Assembly (NCBI GenBank): GCA_015680685.1
Contig: MNCI01034664.1
Coordinates: forward strand, 70,186 to 134,185
From: Gnetum montanum
Lineage: Eukaryota > Streptophyta > Gnetopsida > Gnetales > Gnetaceae
DNA length: 64,000 nt
Reading direction: 5' to 3'
The notes under the pieces are model-generated. The model was not told the origin of the DNA, did no database searches, and worked only from the letters and a program-made list of their open reading frames with translations. A program made the translations under genes and the position numbers. Shown piece after piece: positions 45,150 to 56,929 of this stretch; the first letter of the stretch is position 1, and the number at the start of each line of letters is the position of its first letter.

Positions 45150-45830
45150 AAGGGCTGTGAATCCTCAACCCACTGTTGGTTTTGGCCATTGTATGAAGAA
45201 AAGACCTTTCTTCAAAACCAACAATCCAACCAAGCCCTTACAACCACAAGTGGTTGAATCTCTAAACGCCTCCCCATCAAATAAGGCTTCAGAGCTCCCT
45301 TCGAACCAAACACCGAGCTCAACACATACGGTTATGTTAACACATGCTATTAATGATTAGATCAAGATTGGCCACCTTCCCAAGAAATTATATGATCTTG
45401 AAAGCCCTCTAATCTATCTCCAAATTTCTAGGAATGAGCCATGCAAAGCTCTTCTGGATTCAGGTTCTGGAGTCAACTTAATATCACAAGAAATGTACAA
45501 AGCCTAGAACTTGCCTCCATTAAAGAAGAGTAATATTCGCCTAGAGCTGGCCGACCAGTCCATCATTGTTCCCTTGGGACTGGTGGAGGACATCATCACC
45601 ATTATGTATGGGTGGTTGTACCCAGCTGATTTCGTAGTGATACAAGTGAATAACGGTAAAGGAGAGTTCCTAATAATAATGGGAAGGGCATGGCTAAGTA
45701 CTATAGATGCACACCTAGGAATCCACGATCTTTCCCTGGAAATATCTAAGGAGAATACTTTTGGAAAGATTGAGAAGAAGAAGGTTCCATGCATCGCATA
45801 TAGTGATACAGGGTGCAATTGCGTGTAGAG
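45150..45830 (+). pseudogene. Athila-like aspartic protease
   Basis: CKALLDSGSGVNLISQEMYK (active-site DSG near 45456-45464), then RLELADQSIIVPLGLVEDI, YPADFVVIQVNNGKGEFLIIMGRAWLST. This is the retropepsin-like fold of plant gypsy elements, with the IMGRAWL C-terminal motif. A stop separates the active site from the second half (about 45507), so the copy is dead. Confidence 0.75.
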
Positions 45831-45969
45831 ATCATGGGTTGTGCAAAGCTTAGCATTGCCTACATGTAACCGGCGTGCACAAGGCCTTAACATACAAAAG
45901 TGCCTGTATGCAGTAGCCACACAACAAGAAGATACCCAGTGGTTAATAGCTGATTAAGAGAGAAAATCA

Positions 45970-47000
45970 CTAATGTGCATGGAACTAATTGAGGGAATAA
46001 CTTGCGCTTACATTGAAAGCATAAATGCACTAGAGCAAGTTCGTTGCCAACATCCAAGCCTTAACCTTAAAAACATCAACTGGGGGAAGTTTGAAATTCC
46101 TGAAAAATTCAAACAAGAGCCCCTAGAATTGAAATCATTGCCAATTGGTCTAGAATATATGACCCTTGAAAATGGAAAATCGGTAATAATCAATGCAAGA
46201 ATTGCTTCCAAACAAAAAGGAACACTGCTAAAAGTAATAAACAAGTGGTCAAAATCCTTTGCCTGGTCATATCCTGAATTAACTGAAATAGATCTTAGGA
46301 TATGCCAGCATAGGATTTACACTGACCCCTCCATGAAACCTTGAAAGCAACTGTAGAGGCGATTGAACCCAAAATTGAAGCAAGTAGTAAAGGAAGAAAT
46401 AGAACAGCTTCTTAAGGCTGGGTTCATATATTCCATTGCTAATAGCGAATGGGTTAGCCCTTTGGTGATCATGCCTAAAAAGGAAGGCAAATGAAGGGTG
46501 TGCATAGATTTTAGGCTTCTAAACATGGCAAGATTTAAGGGTCACTTTCCGTTGCCATTCATTCACCAAGTCTTAGACACCATAGTAGGGCATCGCTATT
46601 ACAGTTTTCTGGATGGCTATAGTGGATACAACCAAATACGGATAGCCCTAGAAGACCAAGCCAAGACAACATTCACCAGTCCTTGGGGAATGTTTACGTA
46701 TAAACAAATGTCGTTTGTCTTGTGTAATGCTCCTGCCACATTTCACTGCCTAGTTCTAAGAATATTCCAATAGCAAATAGGGAATGAAGTGGAAGTCTTT
46801 ATGAATGAATCCTCCACCTATGGAACAAGTTTTGATCAAGCCTTGGACCAATTAGAGAAAATATTAAAAGGATGCATAGAAACCAATCTAAGGCTCAACT
46901 GGCAGAAAATCCATTTAATGGTCCAAGAAGGCATAGTACTTGGACATAAGGTTTCACATGTAGGAATAGAGGTAGACCTAGATAAAATTAGGGTCATCTA
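45970..47000 (+). pseudogene. Athila-like reverse transcriptase, catalytic motif lost
   Basis: Frames give KSFAWSYPELTEIDLRICQHRI, WVSPLVIMPKKEGK, VCIDFRLLNMARFKGHFPLPF, SFLDGYSGYNQIRIALEDQAKTTFTSPWGMFTYKQM and then VFMNESSTYG at 46795-46824. The expected FMDDFS, preserved in the sister copy near 61661, reads FMNESS, so both catalytic Asp residues are replaced. Stops at about 46343, 46492 and 46772 also interrupt it. Confidence 0.82.
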
Positions 47001-47049
47001 AGGTATCACCCATCAACCAGAAACTATCAAGGACATTCGGTCATTCCCT

Positions 47050-47592
47050 GGACACATTGACTACTATAGGAGATTCATTGAGAACTTATCTAAGATTTCC
47101 AAACCATTGGTAGAGCTAACAAAGAAGGATGTACCTTTTGAGTGGACCAGGGAATGTGAATGAGCATTCCAACTTTTGAAATGAAAGCTTGTAGAAACTC
47201 CCATTCTACAAGCTCCTGATTGGTCCAGGTCGTTCCACATAATGACTGACACATCCAATTATGCTTTAGGAGCCGTACTTACACAGTTAGATGACCAAAA
47301 ATGCCCTTACTACATCCATAGTGCAAGTAGAAGTATCGTTGGTGCACAACTTAACTACACAACTACAAAGAAAGAATTAATGGCTGTAGTGTTTGCACTA
47401 GATAAGTTTAGGCACTATGTGTTAGGTTACAAAGTGTTTATCCACATGGATCATAGTGCAATCTGGTTCCTCATGAACAAGCCAACAGTTAGCCCTCGTA
47501 TTATACGATGGCTGGTAATCCTACAGGAGTTCAATCTAATGATGATCGATCGAAAAGGCACCGAGAACGTAGTTGCAGATCATTTATCTTAG
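47050..47592 (+). pseudogene. Athila-like RNase H
   Basis: The open frame 47242-47592 begins MTDTSNYALGAVLTQ (first catalytic Asp) and contains YYIHSASRSIVGAQLNYTTTKKELMAVVFALDKFRHYVLGYKVFIHMDHSAI (Glu and the second Asp) and GTENVVADHLS (last Asp). All catalytic acids are present. It follows the RT connection region, which contains CRRFI-like words (YYRRFIENLSKISKPLVELTKKD). Confidence 0.8.
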
Positions 47593-47799
47593 TTGCACTG
47601 GGACAGCAAAGAGGATGAATATGTAATGTCTGATCATTTTTCTGATGAAGCCCTCTTTGTCGGTGTAGTGAAGAACCAACCCACAGAGACGAACTGGTAT
47701 AGTAGCATTCTCACCTATCTCCTTACTCAACAAACACCATAGGAGCTAGACTTTAGGAAGAAAAAATAGTTTCTTCACAGAGCCAAGTACTTCATGGAG

Positions 47800-48900
47800 A
47801 TTAATGGACAACTTTACAAAGTGTGTCATGATGACTTGGTTCGCTGGTGCACGCCCGAGGTAGACCAATTGAGAGGTCTCCAAGATGCTCATGAGGGTCC
47901 TTGTGGGGGTCACTATGTGGGGAGATGAACAACTATTAAGATCTTGCTTGTAGGATATTACTGGCCAACATTATTTTTGGATGCCCATCAATTTGTCCGA
48001 TCTTGTGGGCACTGTCAACGTGATGGGGGAATGACTGCTAAAATGGAGGATCTGCAACAATGGATTCAACCGTTAGAACCCTTCGACATTTGGGGAATAG
48101 ACTTTATGGGGCCCATTACACCAATGTCCAATGGAAAAGCTTACATTGTATTTGCCGTAGACTATCTAACAAAATTAGCTGAGGTAGCTACTGTTAAAGA
48201 CTACACATCATCTACTACTACATGATTTGTGCAACAACAAATCGTAAATAGGTTTGGTGTGCCATGTGCACTTATCTCGGATAATGGAACACACTTCATA
48301 GGTGCAACTTTTCGAAAGTTAATGCAACGCTTAGGAGTTGAACATAAATTGACTACACCTTATCACCCCCAAGCTAATGGACAAGCTGAGGTCACCAACA
48401 GGGAGATCACTAACATATTAACTAGGACAATTAGCAAGTATAGGCGAGATTGGAGCACTAAACTAAATGATGCTCTTTGGGCATACCGCTCCACCTGGAA
48501 ACTCCCTATAGGCTACTCTCCCTATGAGTTAGTGTACGAAAAGCTTCCAACACTTCGGATTCAAACCGAGCTTCGTACATTATCAATGGCTTATGACCTC
48601 CACCTCGATCTTGATGTAGCACAAAAACAAAGGTTGGCAACTTTAATCGATTAGCTACCCTATCATCAAATGAGTTGCACAAGGCATATAACAAGCAATG
48701 TCATGACTTGAAGATTTGAAAGGTTAAGTATCAACCAGGAGATAAGGTTCTCTACTGGAACCCCACACATGTGCCACAATGCACAAAATTTCAAACACTG
48801 TGGGAAGGACCTTACATTATTCATACAACCTTTCCTTCAGGGGCCATGACCATATACAAACCTGAGAGCCCTGATAAGAGATTATTAGTCAATGTGCAAT
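47800..48900 (+). pseudogene. Athila-like integrase, two in-frame stops
   Basis: DAHEGPCGGHYVGR and CGHCQRDG form the HHCC zinc-binding domain (about 47883-48026). The DDE core reads FDIWGIDFMGPITP (Asp near 48100), ALISDNGTHFIGATF (Asp near 48279) and PQANGQAEVTNREI (Glu near 48387). WRxTWKxPxGYSPYELVY follows, and GDKVLYWNP...WEGPYIIH near 48740-48830 represents the C-terminal domain. TGA at about 47926 and 48223 interrupt an otherwise good frame. Confidence 0.82.
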
Positions 48901-48904
48901 AGAC

Positions 48905-49663
48905 CAAACCATTCCATGAACTTAGAACGGTCAGTGCACATAATACCTCTGAGAAGGGACGACCCTGCTCACTATTTTGGATCTCCTCCTTGCAACTCAG
49001 TCATTGGGGAGACAACCATCTTTGCTAACTATTTGAGGCTCTCAGTTCCTTTTTAAGTTTTTGTTTTACACATTTTTTTTACAAATTTCTTTAACTTTTC
49101 TTGTTTTTGTTTTGCAACATTGTTTATACTTTTTCATTTCTTTGTGTGACTATTTGTTTTGTTTTTTTTTTTATTTTTGTTTGTTGTTTTTGTTTTGTTA
49201 GATTCATCACCTAATAAGTGCACTTGATGGTGGTATGAACTGTATTCTATTGATTGCTAATGTTTGGTTTTTACCTTTGAGTTATAATGTTGATACTAAG
49301 GTATGGTTCTTTTGTTATAACAGGTAATGAGTCCATGTCATCTATGCATTCATGAATTTCTATGGTCTCTCTTGGCTTGGAACTGTATAGTCCCTTTCTT
49401 TAATAATAAAACTATTAACGAATTGGTGATTAGGCATTTCTCAAACTAAGGAAGGCCTCAAGGACTGAAAAGGGTATGACTTCAAGGGGATTTGATGCAT
49501 TTGTGTTGGCTATTCTCTTGGGTGATTGGATGTTTCCTTCTTGAGTTTTCCTTACAATTCCAACATTGCTCCATTATCAGGAAGCTGAGTCAATAAAAAT
49601 AAGTCTTTGCATGGTGTGGTTCTCACGCAAAAGAAGAAGAAGAAGAAGAAGAAGAAGAAGAAG

Positions 49664-49694
<31 letters not shown>

Positions 49695-50971
49695 GAGAAT
49701 TCAAAGCACACCCTTTAGAAAAAATAATCATATGGGCTACAAGCATTGGTTATGGAACTAAACAAACATGTTCCCTCTAACTAAGGCCCTTTCTTGCTTC
49801 TTACTTTTCCCTTTCTCGTTTCCTCGGAATGGTGGTGACTCTTTGACAGAAGAATTCTTATTACTTCAAGTGGATGGATTGGCCAAGTGTATTAATGCGA
49901 AGTCACTGGATGTGGATTGTTTGAGGGTGGATTTGGAATGAGATCTGCTCAGTCACATTAACCATAAATACATAAGGGGCTATACACCACCTTATTCTTG
50001 GGACTCCATTCCATTCTCTTCTCCCCATCATTCTTTCTCCATTTTCCACCTCATTGTCGATTGTATCAATAGTCTATATTTTGGTTAATGCATTGTTTTC
50101 TCTTTGGTGAATTCTTGGGGTTAAGTCTTTAACTCTTACTCCCAAATGAAATTTCCAGAGCCTACGGACTCTTTGAATGTGGGTTTATCAGGGCATAAAG
50201 GGCATAAGCTTGCTTTGGAGAGGACCCACTAGCATTCCTTCTTGGTGCATCAGTTAACTTCTTTCCTTTAAACATTTCTGTAATCAACTTTTTGTTGTTT
50301 CATTCCCACCTTTGACATCCATTTTATCGACATTGTCATTGTTTCTTTTTCTCCACCTTTCTTATTCCTTATCTTTTTCCATTCTATCGCTACCGGAGGA
50401 TCGCTTTTAGTTATGGGGGCCCTGGGCCAAAATTTTTCAATTTTTCCTAACCCCTACACCTTGGGTAGTCACCAGTGTTATATCTCTAGAATCAATATTA
50501 GCCATATCAAAACTCAACCAATGGACCTTACACCGAGGTAAGGTATCAACTATATTGTGATTTACTTATCCTTTCTCATATGTGACTATGTTATTTGTGC
50601 AGAGGGCAATCATACAACAATGGATTGGACCTGGAGGAAATACTTAGGATGGACTGGTGTTGGAATGGTTGTGCAAGGAACAACATTGATGGAACGGTTA
50701 TGGATGGGCAATGGAAGGCACAATCTTGGTGTTAGCAGCAACACGTCTTCTCCTTTTCTCTCTCTCTCTCTTCTCTCTGAGCTACCAAATAAGGCTAGAT
50801 GTCAATTGTGTATAGTGTTCACTCTTGTAGTCATGAACACTAATATTGTCATGTATTGTAATGTTGATCCATTCACATGTCATCCCATTCACCATTAGTT
50901 GTCATTCCAGTCAATAATCCCATACCTTCTCAATATTTTGTAAGGAACTCAAGGATGAGTTTTCATTCAGT
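48905..50971 (+). other. Non-coding 3' region of the Athila-like element
   Basis: About 2 kb without a recognisable frame, matching 62680-64000 of the sister copy. It includes T-rich runs (49060-49200), a (GAA)n block at 49630-49692 and CT-rich stretches. An env-like gene is not seen. Confidence 0.6.
49630..49692. repeat. (GAA)n microsatellite, about 21 units
   Basis: Uninterrupted GAA/AAG triplets for about 63 bp. The sister element has a plain A-run at the same place (63259-63276). Confidence 0.95.
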
Positions 50972-50981
50972 CATGGGGGTA
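50972..50981 (+). promoter_or_regulatory. Polypurine tract region
   Basis: CATGGGGGTA directly upstream of the 3' LTR. The same TCATGGGGGTA precedes the LTR at 53512. Confidence 0.65.
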
Positions 50982-51804
50982 TGATGAGCTGTGATATCAT
51001 GTACGCAATATCGCATACATTATATCACACCCACCACATGATATCGCATACGTGATATCACGTCCTGCCTCATCTTCTATAAATAAGAGGCAGCGCCCTT
51101 GGTTCCAAGGTAGTTAGACTTAGACCCTTAGCCAAATTCTTGCATTTTTTTTATTCTAGAGTTAGAATTATTTCTGTGTGTCCGCAGTAGGAGTCATAGA
51201 GTGAACAAATCTTTATTCGAGCAATTTATACCTGAGCACAATTTTGTGTATGGGAATAAAGATGAAATTTATGATAAACCTTGCAGCATACAGATTAAGC
51301 TAATTAGTGATTAATGATTATTTAACACTTTCCTAGTTAATTAATATCTCTCTCAATCTTCAACCCCCTTAGTTAAATACACTCAGTATGACCGCTTCGA
51401 GCATGCGTGTAGTGCTTGGTAACCTAGTAACGATTAGCATTTGGTAATCCTAGCAGTGTTGCACTATTTTAGGATGTGTATAGCAAGTGGGAATGGATAC
51501 TAGTGTTAGGAACATTTAGAAACTAGTTAATGAATAGTTAATGTAAGTTAGCCACATAGTTCTCTCTCCCTCTCCTTTATTAGCAGAAGACATAAAGAAA
51601 TATAAAAGCTATAAAAAGCATGTACCTCAATCTTACTTAACCGTACAATCATGACAATACAAGTAAGTTTAGGAAGATAATGATTGATTAACCCTGAGTG
51701 TTCCATTAAGGTGCATAAGCACTTAGTCCTTGAAGTTCGACCGGATTGCACGTGAAATGCTCGTATTCGTATGGTTGAGTGTAGAGGTACCTCGCCACTC
51801 ATCA
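50982..51804 (+). repeat. 3' LTR of the Athila-like element
   Basis: 823 bp, colinear with 41883-42690. U3 carries decayed GATATC palindromes (50990-51060) and TATAAATA at 51079-51086. It ends CTCATCA. Confidence 0.88.
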
Positions 51805-53511
51805 AGCCCTAAATGCTCTTGCAGCATCTATACTAGACATTGCCACCATGAAGGATATTCAAACATGCATAGGAGCAAGAAATGGTTAGTTAAGTGCACA
51901 CCAACATGAGGAGGTGTTGGAAAGATTGGTTAGAATCGAGCAATCACTTCCAAAGATCTTTGATCTTCTAGATGAAATCATAGAAACCTAGTTAGAGTTG
52001 CTAAAGACAAAGGATAAACTCATAATTGCCAATGCCCAACTATAGGTAGCCACCACCAAGAATCAATGGTTGGCTACCAAGGTTGCAAAGTTGTAAGCTT
52101 ATCTTTATGACATTGTCATTATCAACTTGGACCTCATATGAGATGAAGCTTTTTAGTAGCTTGAAAAAAGAATCAAAGAGGTGGAGAATGCGAAGAAGGT
52201 CATGGTATTTGATGTCTCTTTATCAAAAGCTTTGACATTCAACACCAATAAGGATCTGGCTCAAGATTGCAAAGAAAAGTTTATCCTTACCAAGGACATT
52301 CATCGCTTATGCAATGTTGAACAATAGAAGGATCAAATGGTTGAATTCATTTGATAGTAATAGGAGCAGCTAGCCAAAGTGAACCTTGATCTAAGGAGGC
52401 TGGCAATTAGAGAATAGAAATTTCTCAATGAAGGAAGTCCAATCATTTACCCAAAAAATGGCCATTAAGTTAGCCACCTAGAAAAATGAGGCCCTAAAAT
52501 TTGAATAAGTCAAGAACCATTGTAGAGACCAGGTTAGGCTCCTCAAAGAGATGAATGAAAAAGAAATACATTTTTCCAAGGAGGAGATGAACGAGATCCT
52601 CCAACAACTCTACCAAAGAGGCGATGTGTGATAGCAAATCTTTGATGACTTAAACACATACAACAAAGTAGAAATCTATCTTAAGGAGTTGTAGATCAAG
52701 GAGTTGATGGAGTATATGGATCTTGCCAACCTTCATTATGCAAGCTTGGGTATGCTGACCTTAGGGAGGCCAATGAATGAGTTGGAGAAACAAGTGTCTA
52801 GTTCTTACCTCTTGTATGAGGTAGAATTCAAGCACCATAAGGACATAAAACAACATTTGGAAATACCCAATGAAGAGCTTGAAGTTCTTAGGAGCAGATT
52901 CACCTATCAACAATCTATTGTTGAAAACATGACCAAGAGAGTGAATGACTATCATGAACTGCAAAACCTTGTAAAGACATTCAACATTGAATGTAAAAAA
53001 TTTGTAGTGTAGTTTGTTAATGTCAAAAAGATGTTTCCAATAATGCCATGTCCATGGAATATTCTTGTACTAGCCCACATTGGCAAAGCCACGTGGACTA
53101 CATATGACCCATGTAGCAAGGAAGAGAAGATGAAAGAATTATTGGATAATTTTAGATTTCTACTAGTAGCAACATCAATAGCATGACAACCTTAGCTACC
53201 TCCACCACCAAGAGCATCAAAGCTTGGCAAAGGACCTTTAGTTTCTTAGGAGCCTCCACCTCCTAGCACTATTTGAAAGTTCACCTTATCTTTGGTAGTC
53301 TAAGGGAACTTGTTGAAATTTTTGTAAGGGTGTCTAATTTTATTGTCATGGACACTAATTTTGTAATTTTGTATAATCTAGCACTTAAAGTCAATTAGTC
53401 TATCTGTTTATTATTTTCAATTAATAAGTTCCATACTTCTCCAATTTTATAAGAAGCTTGATCCTACTTTTGTTTACTCAAGGATGAATTTTCAGTTAGT
53501 CATGGGGGTAT
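51805..53511 (+). pseudogene. 3' internal region of another Athila-like element with a coiled-coil frame
   Basis: A stretch ending in the polypurine tract TCATGGGGGTA (53501-53511) and followed by an LTR, so it is the 3' interior of an element whose 5' part is gone. It has many stops, but successive frames are Leu/Glu/Lys/Gln-rich with heptad-like spacing (for example MNELEKQVSSSYLLYEVEFK in 52704-53012), suggesting a long coiled-coil protein encoded between integrase and LTR. I do not recognise it as env. Confidence 0.5.
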
Positions 53512-54378
53512 GATGAAGTGTAGTTGACTAGCTACATTGATGCAGCCTTGTCGATGTATCCCAATTGACACATGATCACATGCATTGATGCAGATGCATT
53601 GACATTGATGCAGTTAAGCTTATACAAATATACATACCAATTGCAGTTATAGCACGTTAAGTTCATAGTGTAGCAAAGCTCTTATAGTTTGTTGTTTCTA
53701 AAGTTAGAATATTTTCCATTTGAGTGCTCATAGTGTGAATTAAGAGATTGTACAGATCTTTATTCAAACATCATGTACATGAATACCATTATCTGAATGA
53801 TAACAAAGATGAGATTTCTGACATTCATTGCAACACTTAGATTAGCTTAATCTCTTTTATAAGCATTTTACTTTACATCCATTTTATAGTCTATGTTATA
53901 ATAATTAAGAGTAATTAATCAAGGAAACATAAGGACACCCACTTCAAGCATAACATGCAATGCTTAGTAATCCCAACAATGGCATTTGATATGCCTAGTA
54001 CTCGCCACTTGGTAACCTAGTAGCATTAGTACTAGTTCAGGATGTGTATGAAAGATGGAAATGACTATTTATGTTAGGATAGTTAGCATACAACATAGTT
54101 ACATAGTCAAAATAATTAATTATCAATTATTCATATTTCTACCTAGAAACTAGGCTTAAAATATAAAAATATAAAAAAAATATCATATGCCTTAACTCAC
54201 ACTTAACCATATGTAAGAGCATATACAAGTGAAAGTTAGGAAGAAAATGATCACATGACCCTTAGGTTCATAGTCTGTGTCTATAGATGAACTTAGGAAC
54301 TAAGTCCACAGAATTCTACTAGATCACTAGTGCACACTTGTGATTCGTATGGTTCAGGGTAGACATGCTACTTATCAC
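53512..54378 (+). repeat. LTR of the truncated Athila-like element
   Basis: 867 bp, from TGATGAAGTG to CTTATCA. Similar in start and length to the minus-strand LTR at 4301-5163. U3 carries repeated TTGATGCAG/GCATTGATGCAG words instead of GATATC palindromes. Confidence 0.75.
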
Positions 54379-54389
54379 ATAGAAAAGAA

Positions 54390-55472
54390 GGATGCTTACA
54401 CCAACGGCCATGGCCTTGATTGCCTATGTGTCCTTATAAAGTTTATAAGGAATTAGGGCCATGTGGTTCTCAAATTACAATAATACATAACCACACCAAC
54501 ATCACACACATACACACATCAAGAGATAATGAAGATTATTTTTTTGTAATTAATCATTCCTAACAATCTTAATTAGGCATGATAAAAGAACCTTAAAAGA
54601 GAGTATAATGGTATTACCATTCAAGAATTATATGATGAGAAGTTACAATAAAGCTTTTATGTCTTTTAATTAAAATAGTAGTATCTTCTTGCAAGAAATA
54701 AGTATCATCATAATACAAGTGAAATAATATTTTGTTATGCACAAACATGTAGACATATGCATGCATGAAACACACATACACTAATAAAAAATTAGTTACA
54801 TTGGAGCAAGGGTAGGAGATAGAGTTACTTGAATCTTATGAATCATTTTGAAGAACTTCTTTGCTTCTCTCACATTCCTAAGCCTTATGCTCTTTTCTTC
54901 TTCCTAGTACCTCTTCCTTCTCTTGCTTGGTGTTTCCAAGGGATAGGGGTAGGGGGATATTTATAGGCCTAACATGGGAGAGATCTTTTGAATTCTAGAG
55001 AGTTCTATATTTAGTATGAATAGTTGGAGACTGAAGATGTCACCTTCATTGGAGGATTCTAGGAGAATATCTTTTCTCTATTATCTTCTCCATCCCACCT
55101 ACCACTTATTTTTACCTTTTACATTTACTTTATCCTAGTGACTATTTATTTTACTGAGGTCACTATTTATTTACTATCTTTTACCGAGGTTACTATTCAT
55201 TTACTCTTTTTTACCCAAGTTACTTTTCATTGACCTTTTTACCCATTTTTACCATAATATATGTACTCCTTCCTACTTTCATATTGTCTTGGCTCTTAGA
55301 GTCATGTACTATCATGAAATAAGTAATTTTTCTCATGATTACAATAAAACATTTAAAATAAATTTTTTATTATCCAAGATACATTACATATCAATATATT
55401 TAAATTATAACTTGAGTAAGATACATACTATTACATTCATAATATAGATTGATGTAAAAGTAGGGTGTTACA
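54390..55472 (-). repeat. Probable solo or truncated LTR of another retrotransposon
   Basis: On the minus strand the segment starts TGTAACACCCTACTTTTACA at 55472, a common start of plant gypsy LTRs. It has a TATA box (TATAAATA, 54965-54958) followed by a purine-rich leader. The other end and the target duplication were not found, so the left limit is approximate. A degenerate tandem block lies at 55110-55250 (ACTATTTATTTACT, ACTATTCATTTACT and variants, about 32-bp spacing). Confidence 0.5.
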
Positions 55473-55479
55473 TGGGAGG

Positions 55480-55951
55480 ATATGTAGATGAATTTATATT
55501 AAATTATCATCATTATAATCTTTTCCTAACAAAATAGAGTTTGCTATATGACTTTGCTTTCACCATTTGTCTTTATGAAGAGCTAGATCCTTATTTTTTT
55601 GTAGTGTGTTCAAATTATCTTCAATTTTTTCCTATCTTTTTTATCTTTCCTTTGGTAGCTTTTCTCAAACTTCATATTAAATGTAATACATAAAAATAAA
55701 AGATAATCATAACATCTTTGGAAACAAAATTTCTATAATTATTTGACTTTTTATTTTATATATTATTTACAAGGTTTGATTAAAGTAATGATTATGTGAT
55801 GGGTGAACAATTGAGGAAATATGTTTGCCCCTAAAATTGAAATTGAAACTTTATTACATTCAAAGACCCATGATAGGATTTTTTGGAAAAATGTTACATT
55901 TTCCTTAATAATAAAGACAAACTCTACAAATTGACCAAATACTAAAAGGAG
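55480..55951. other. AT-rich DNA, nothing recognised
   Basis: No open frame of note, no repeats matched to others in the window. Confidence 0.5.
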
Positions 55952-56787
55952 TGATGAACCATGATATTGGGACTACGATATTTCATTTGTGATATCGGGT
56001 TCATGATATTGGAGCCTTCCAAGCGATATTGGACATCTGATATTAGGACTTGCCTCGTTGCCTATAAATAAGAGGTGGGCACACTTGGTTTTGGCAATTA
56101 GTCTTAGTCCCTTACCCAAACTCTTACCTTTTCTCCCTCTTAGATTTAGAATTATTTCTGTGTGCTCGCAGTAGGAGTCATAAAATGAATGGATCTTTAT
56201 TTGAGCATTGTGTACCTAACCACACCTTGTGTATGGTAATAAAGATGAACTTTCTGATAAAACTTGCAGCATTCAGAATAGATTAATTAATGTTAATTAC
56301 TATTACTTAATGCTTTCCTTAGTTAATTAATGTTCTCTCTCTTACCATACAACTCTCCTAAGTAAGCACACTTAGTACAACCACTTCGAGCCTACATGTA
56401 ATGCTTGGTAACCCAATAATGATTAGCGTTTGGTAATACCAGTAGCATTGCACTAGTTCAAGATGTGTATAGTAAGTGAGAATAGATGCTGGTATTAGGA
56501 CTAGTTAAAGCATAGTTGAGTAGTTAAATGAAATTAGTTACTTGGTTATCTCTCTCCTCACTTTGTAGCACCAGGACATAAAAACATAAAAACAATAAAA
56601 ATCATGTACCTCAAGTTTACTTAATCATACAATTGTGCTATACAAGTAAGCTTGAGAAGACAATGATTGACTAACCTGTCCTTGTTCCACAAAGGCGCAT
56701 AAGCACTTAGTCCTTGGAATTCGACTGGATCATGCATGGACACTCATATTCGTATGGTTGAGCGTAGGGATACCTCGCCACTCGTCA
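55952..56787 (+). repeat. 5' LTR of the third Athila-like element
   Basis: 836 bp, from TGATGAACC to CTCGTCA. U3 contains GATATTGG/GATATCGG words in place of clean GATATC palindromes, and TATAAATA at 56063-56070. Confidence 0.85.
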
Positions 56788-56788
56788 T

Positions 56789-56806
56789 TGGTGCTGTTGT
56801 CAGGGA
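56789..56806 (+). promoter_or_regulatory. Decayed primer binding site (tRNA-Asp type)
   Basis: TGGTGCTGTTGTCAGGGA. All differences from TGGCACCGTTGCCGGGGA are C-to-T or G-to-A. Confidence 0.65.
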
Positions 56807-56929
56807 CTTTGTTGTTTGTGCACTAATTCGAACTTAGGAAATATTTTCCATCATTGGAACGAACCCTTAGGGTTGGTTACAGAAAAAAATAATAATATAT
56901 AATGATATATTGCACACTGAATAGACAAT

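Larger units (their letters stand above)
41883..51804 (+). mobile_element. Athila-like Ty3/gypsy element with two LTRs, 9.9 kb, inactive
   Basis: 5' LTR 41883-42690, PBS, gag, protease, RT, RNase H, integrase, a 1.9 kb non-coding region, polypurine tract and 3' LTR 50982-51804, all plus. LTRs begin TGATGAG and end CTCATCA. The FMDDFS-type RT seen in the sister copy and the tRNA-Asp-type PBS fit Athila. No env-like frame was found where Athila elements often carry one. The five bases outside the two LTRs (TAGGT and AGCCC) do not match, so the ends may derive from recombination or deletion. Confidence 0.88.

Noticed and set aside
49552-49746. Open frame on the minus strand encoding a long Phe run
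   Set aside because: It is only the (GAA)n microsatellite read on the other strand.
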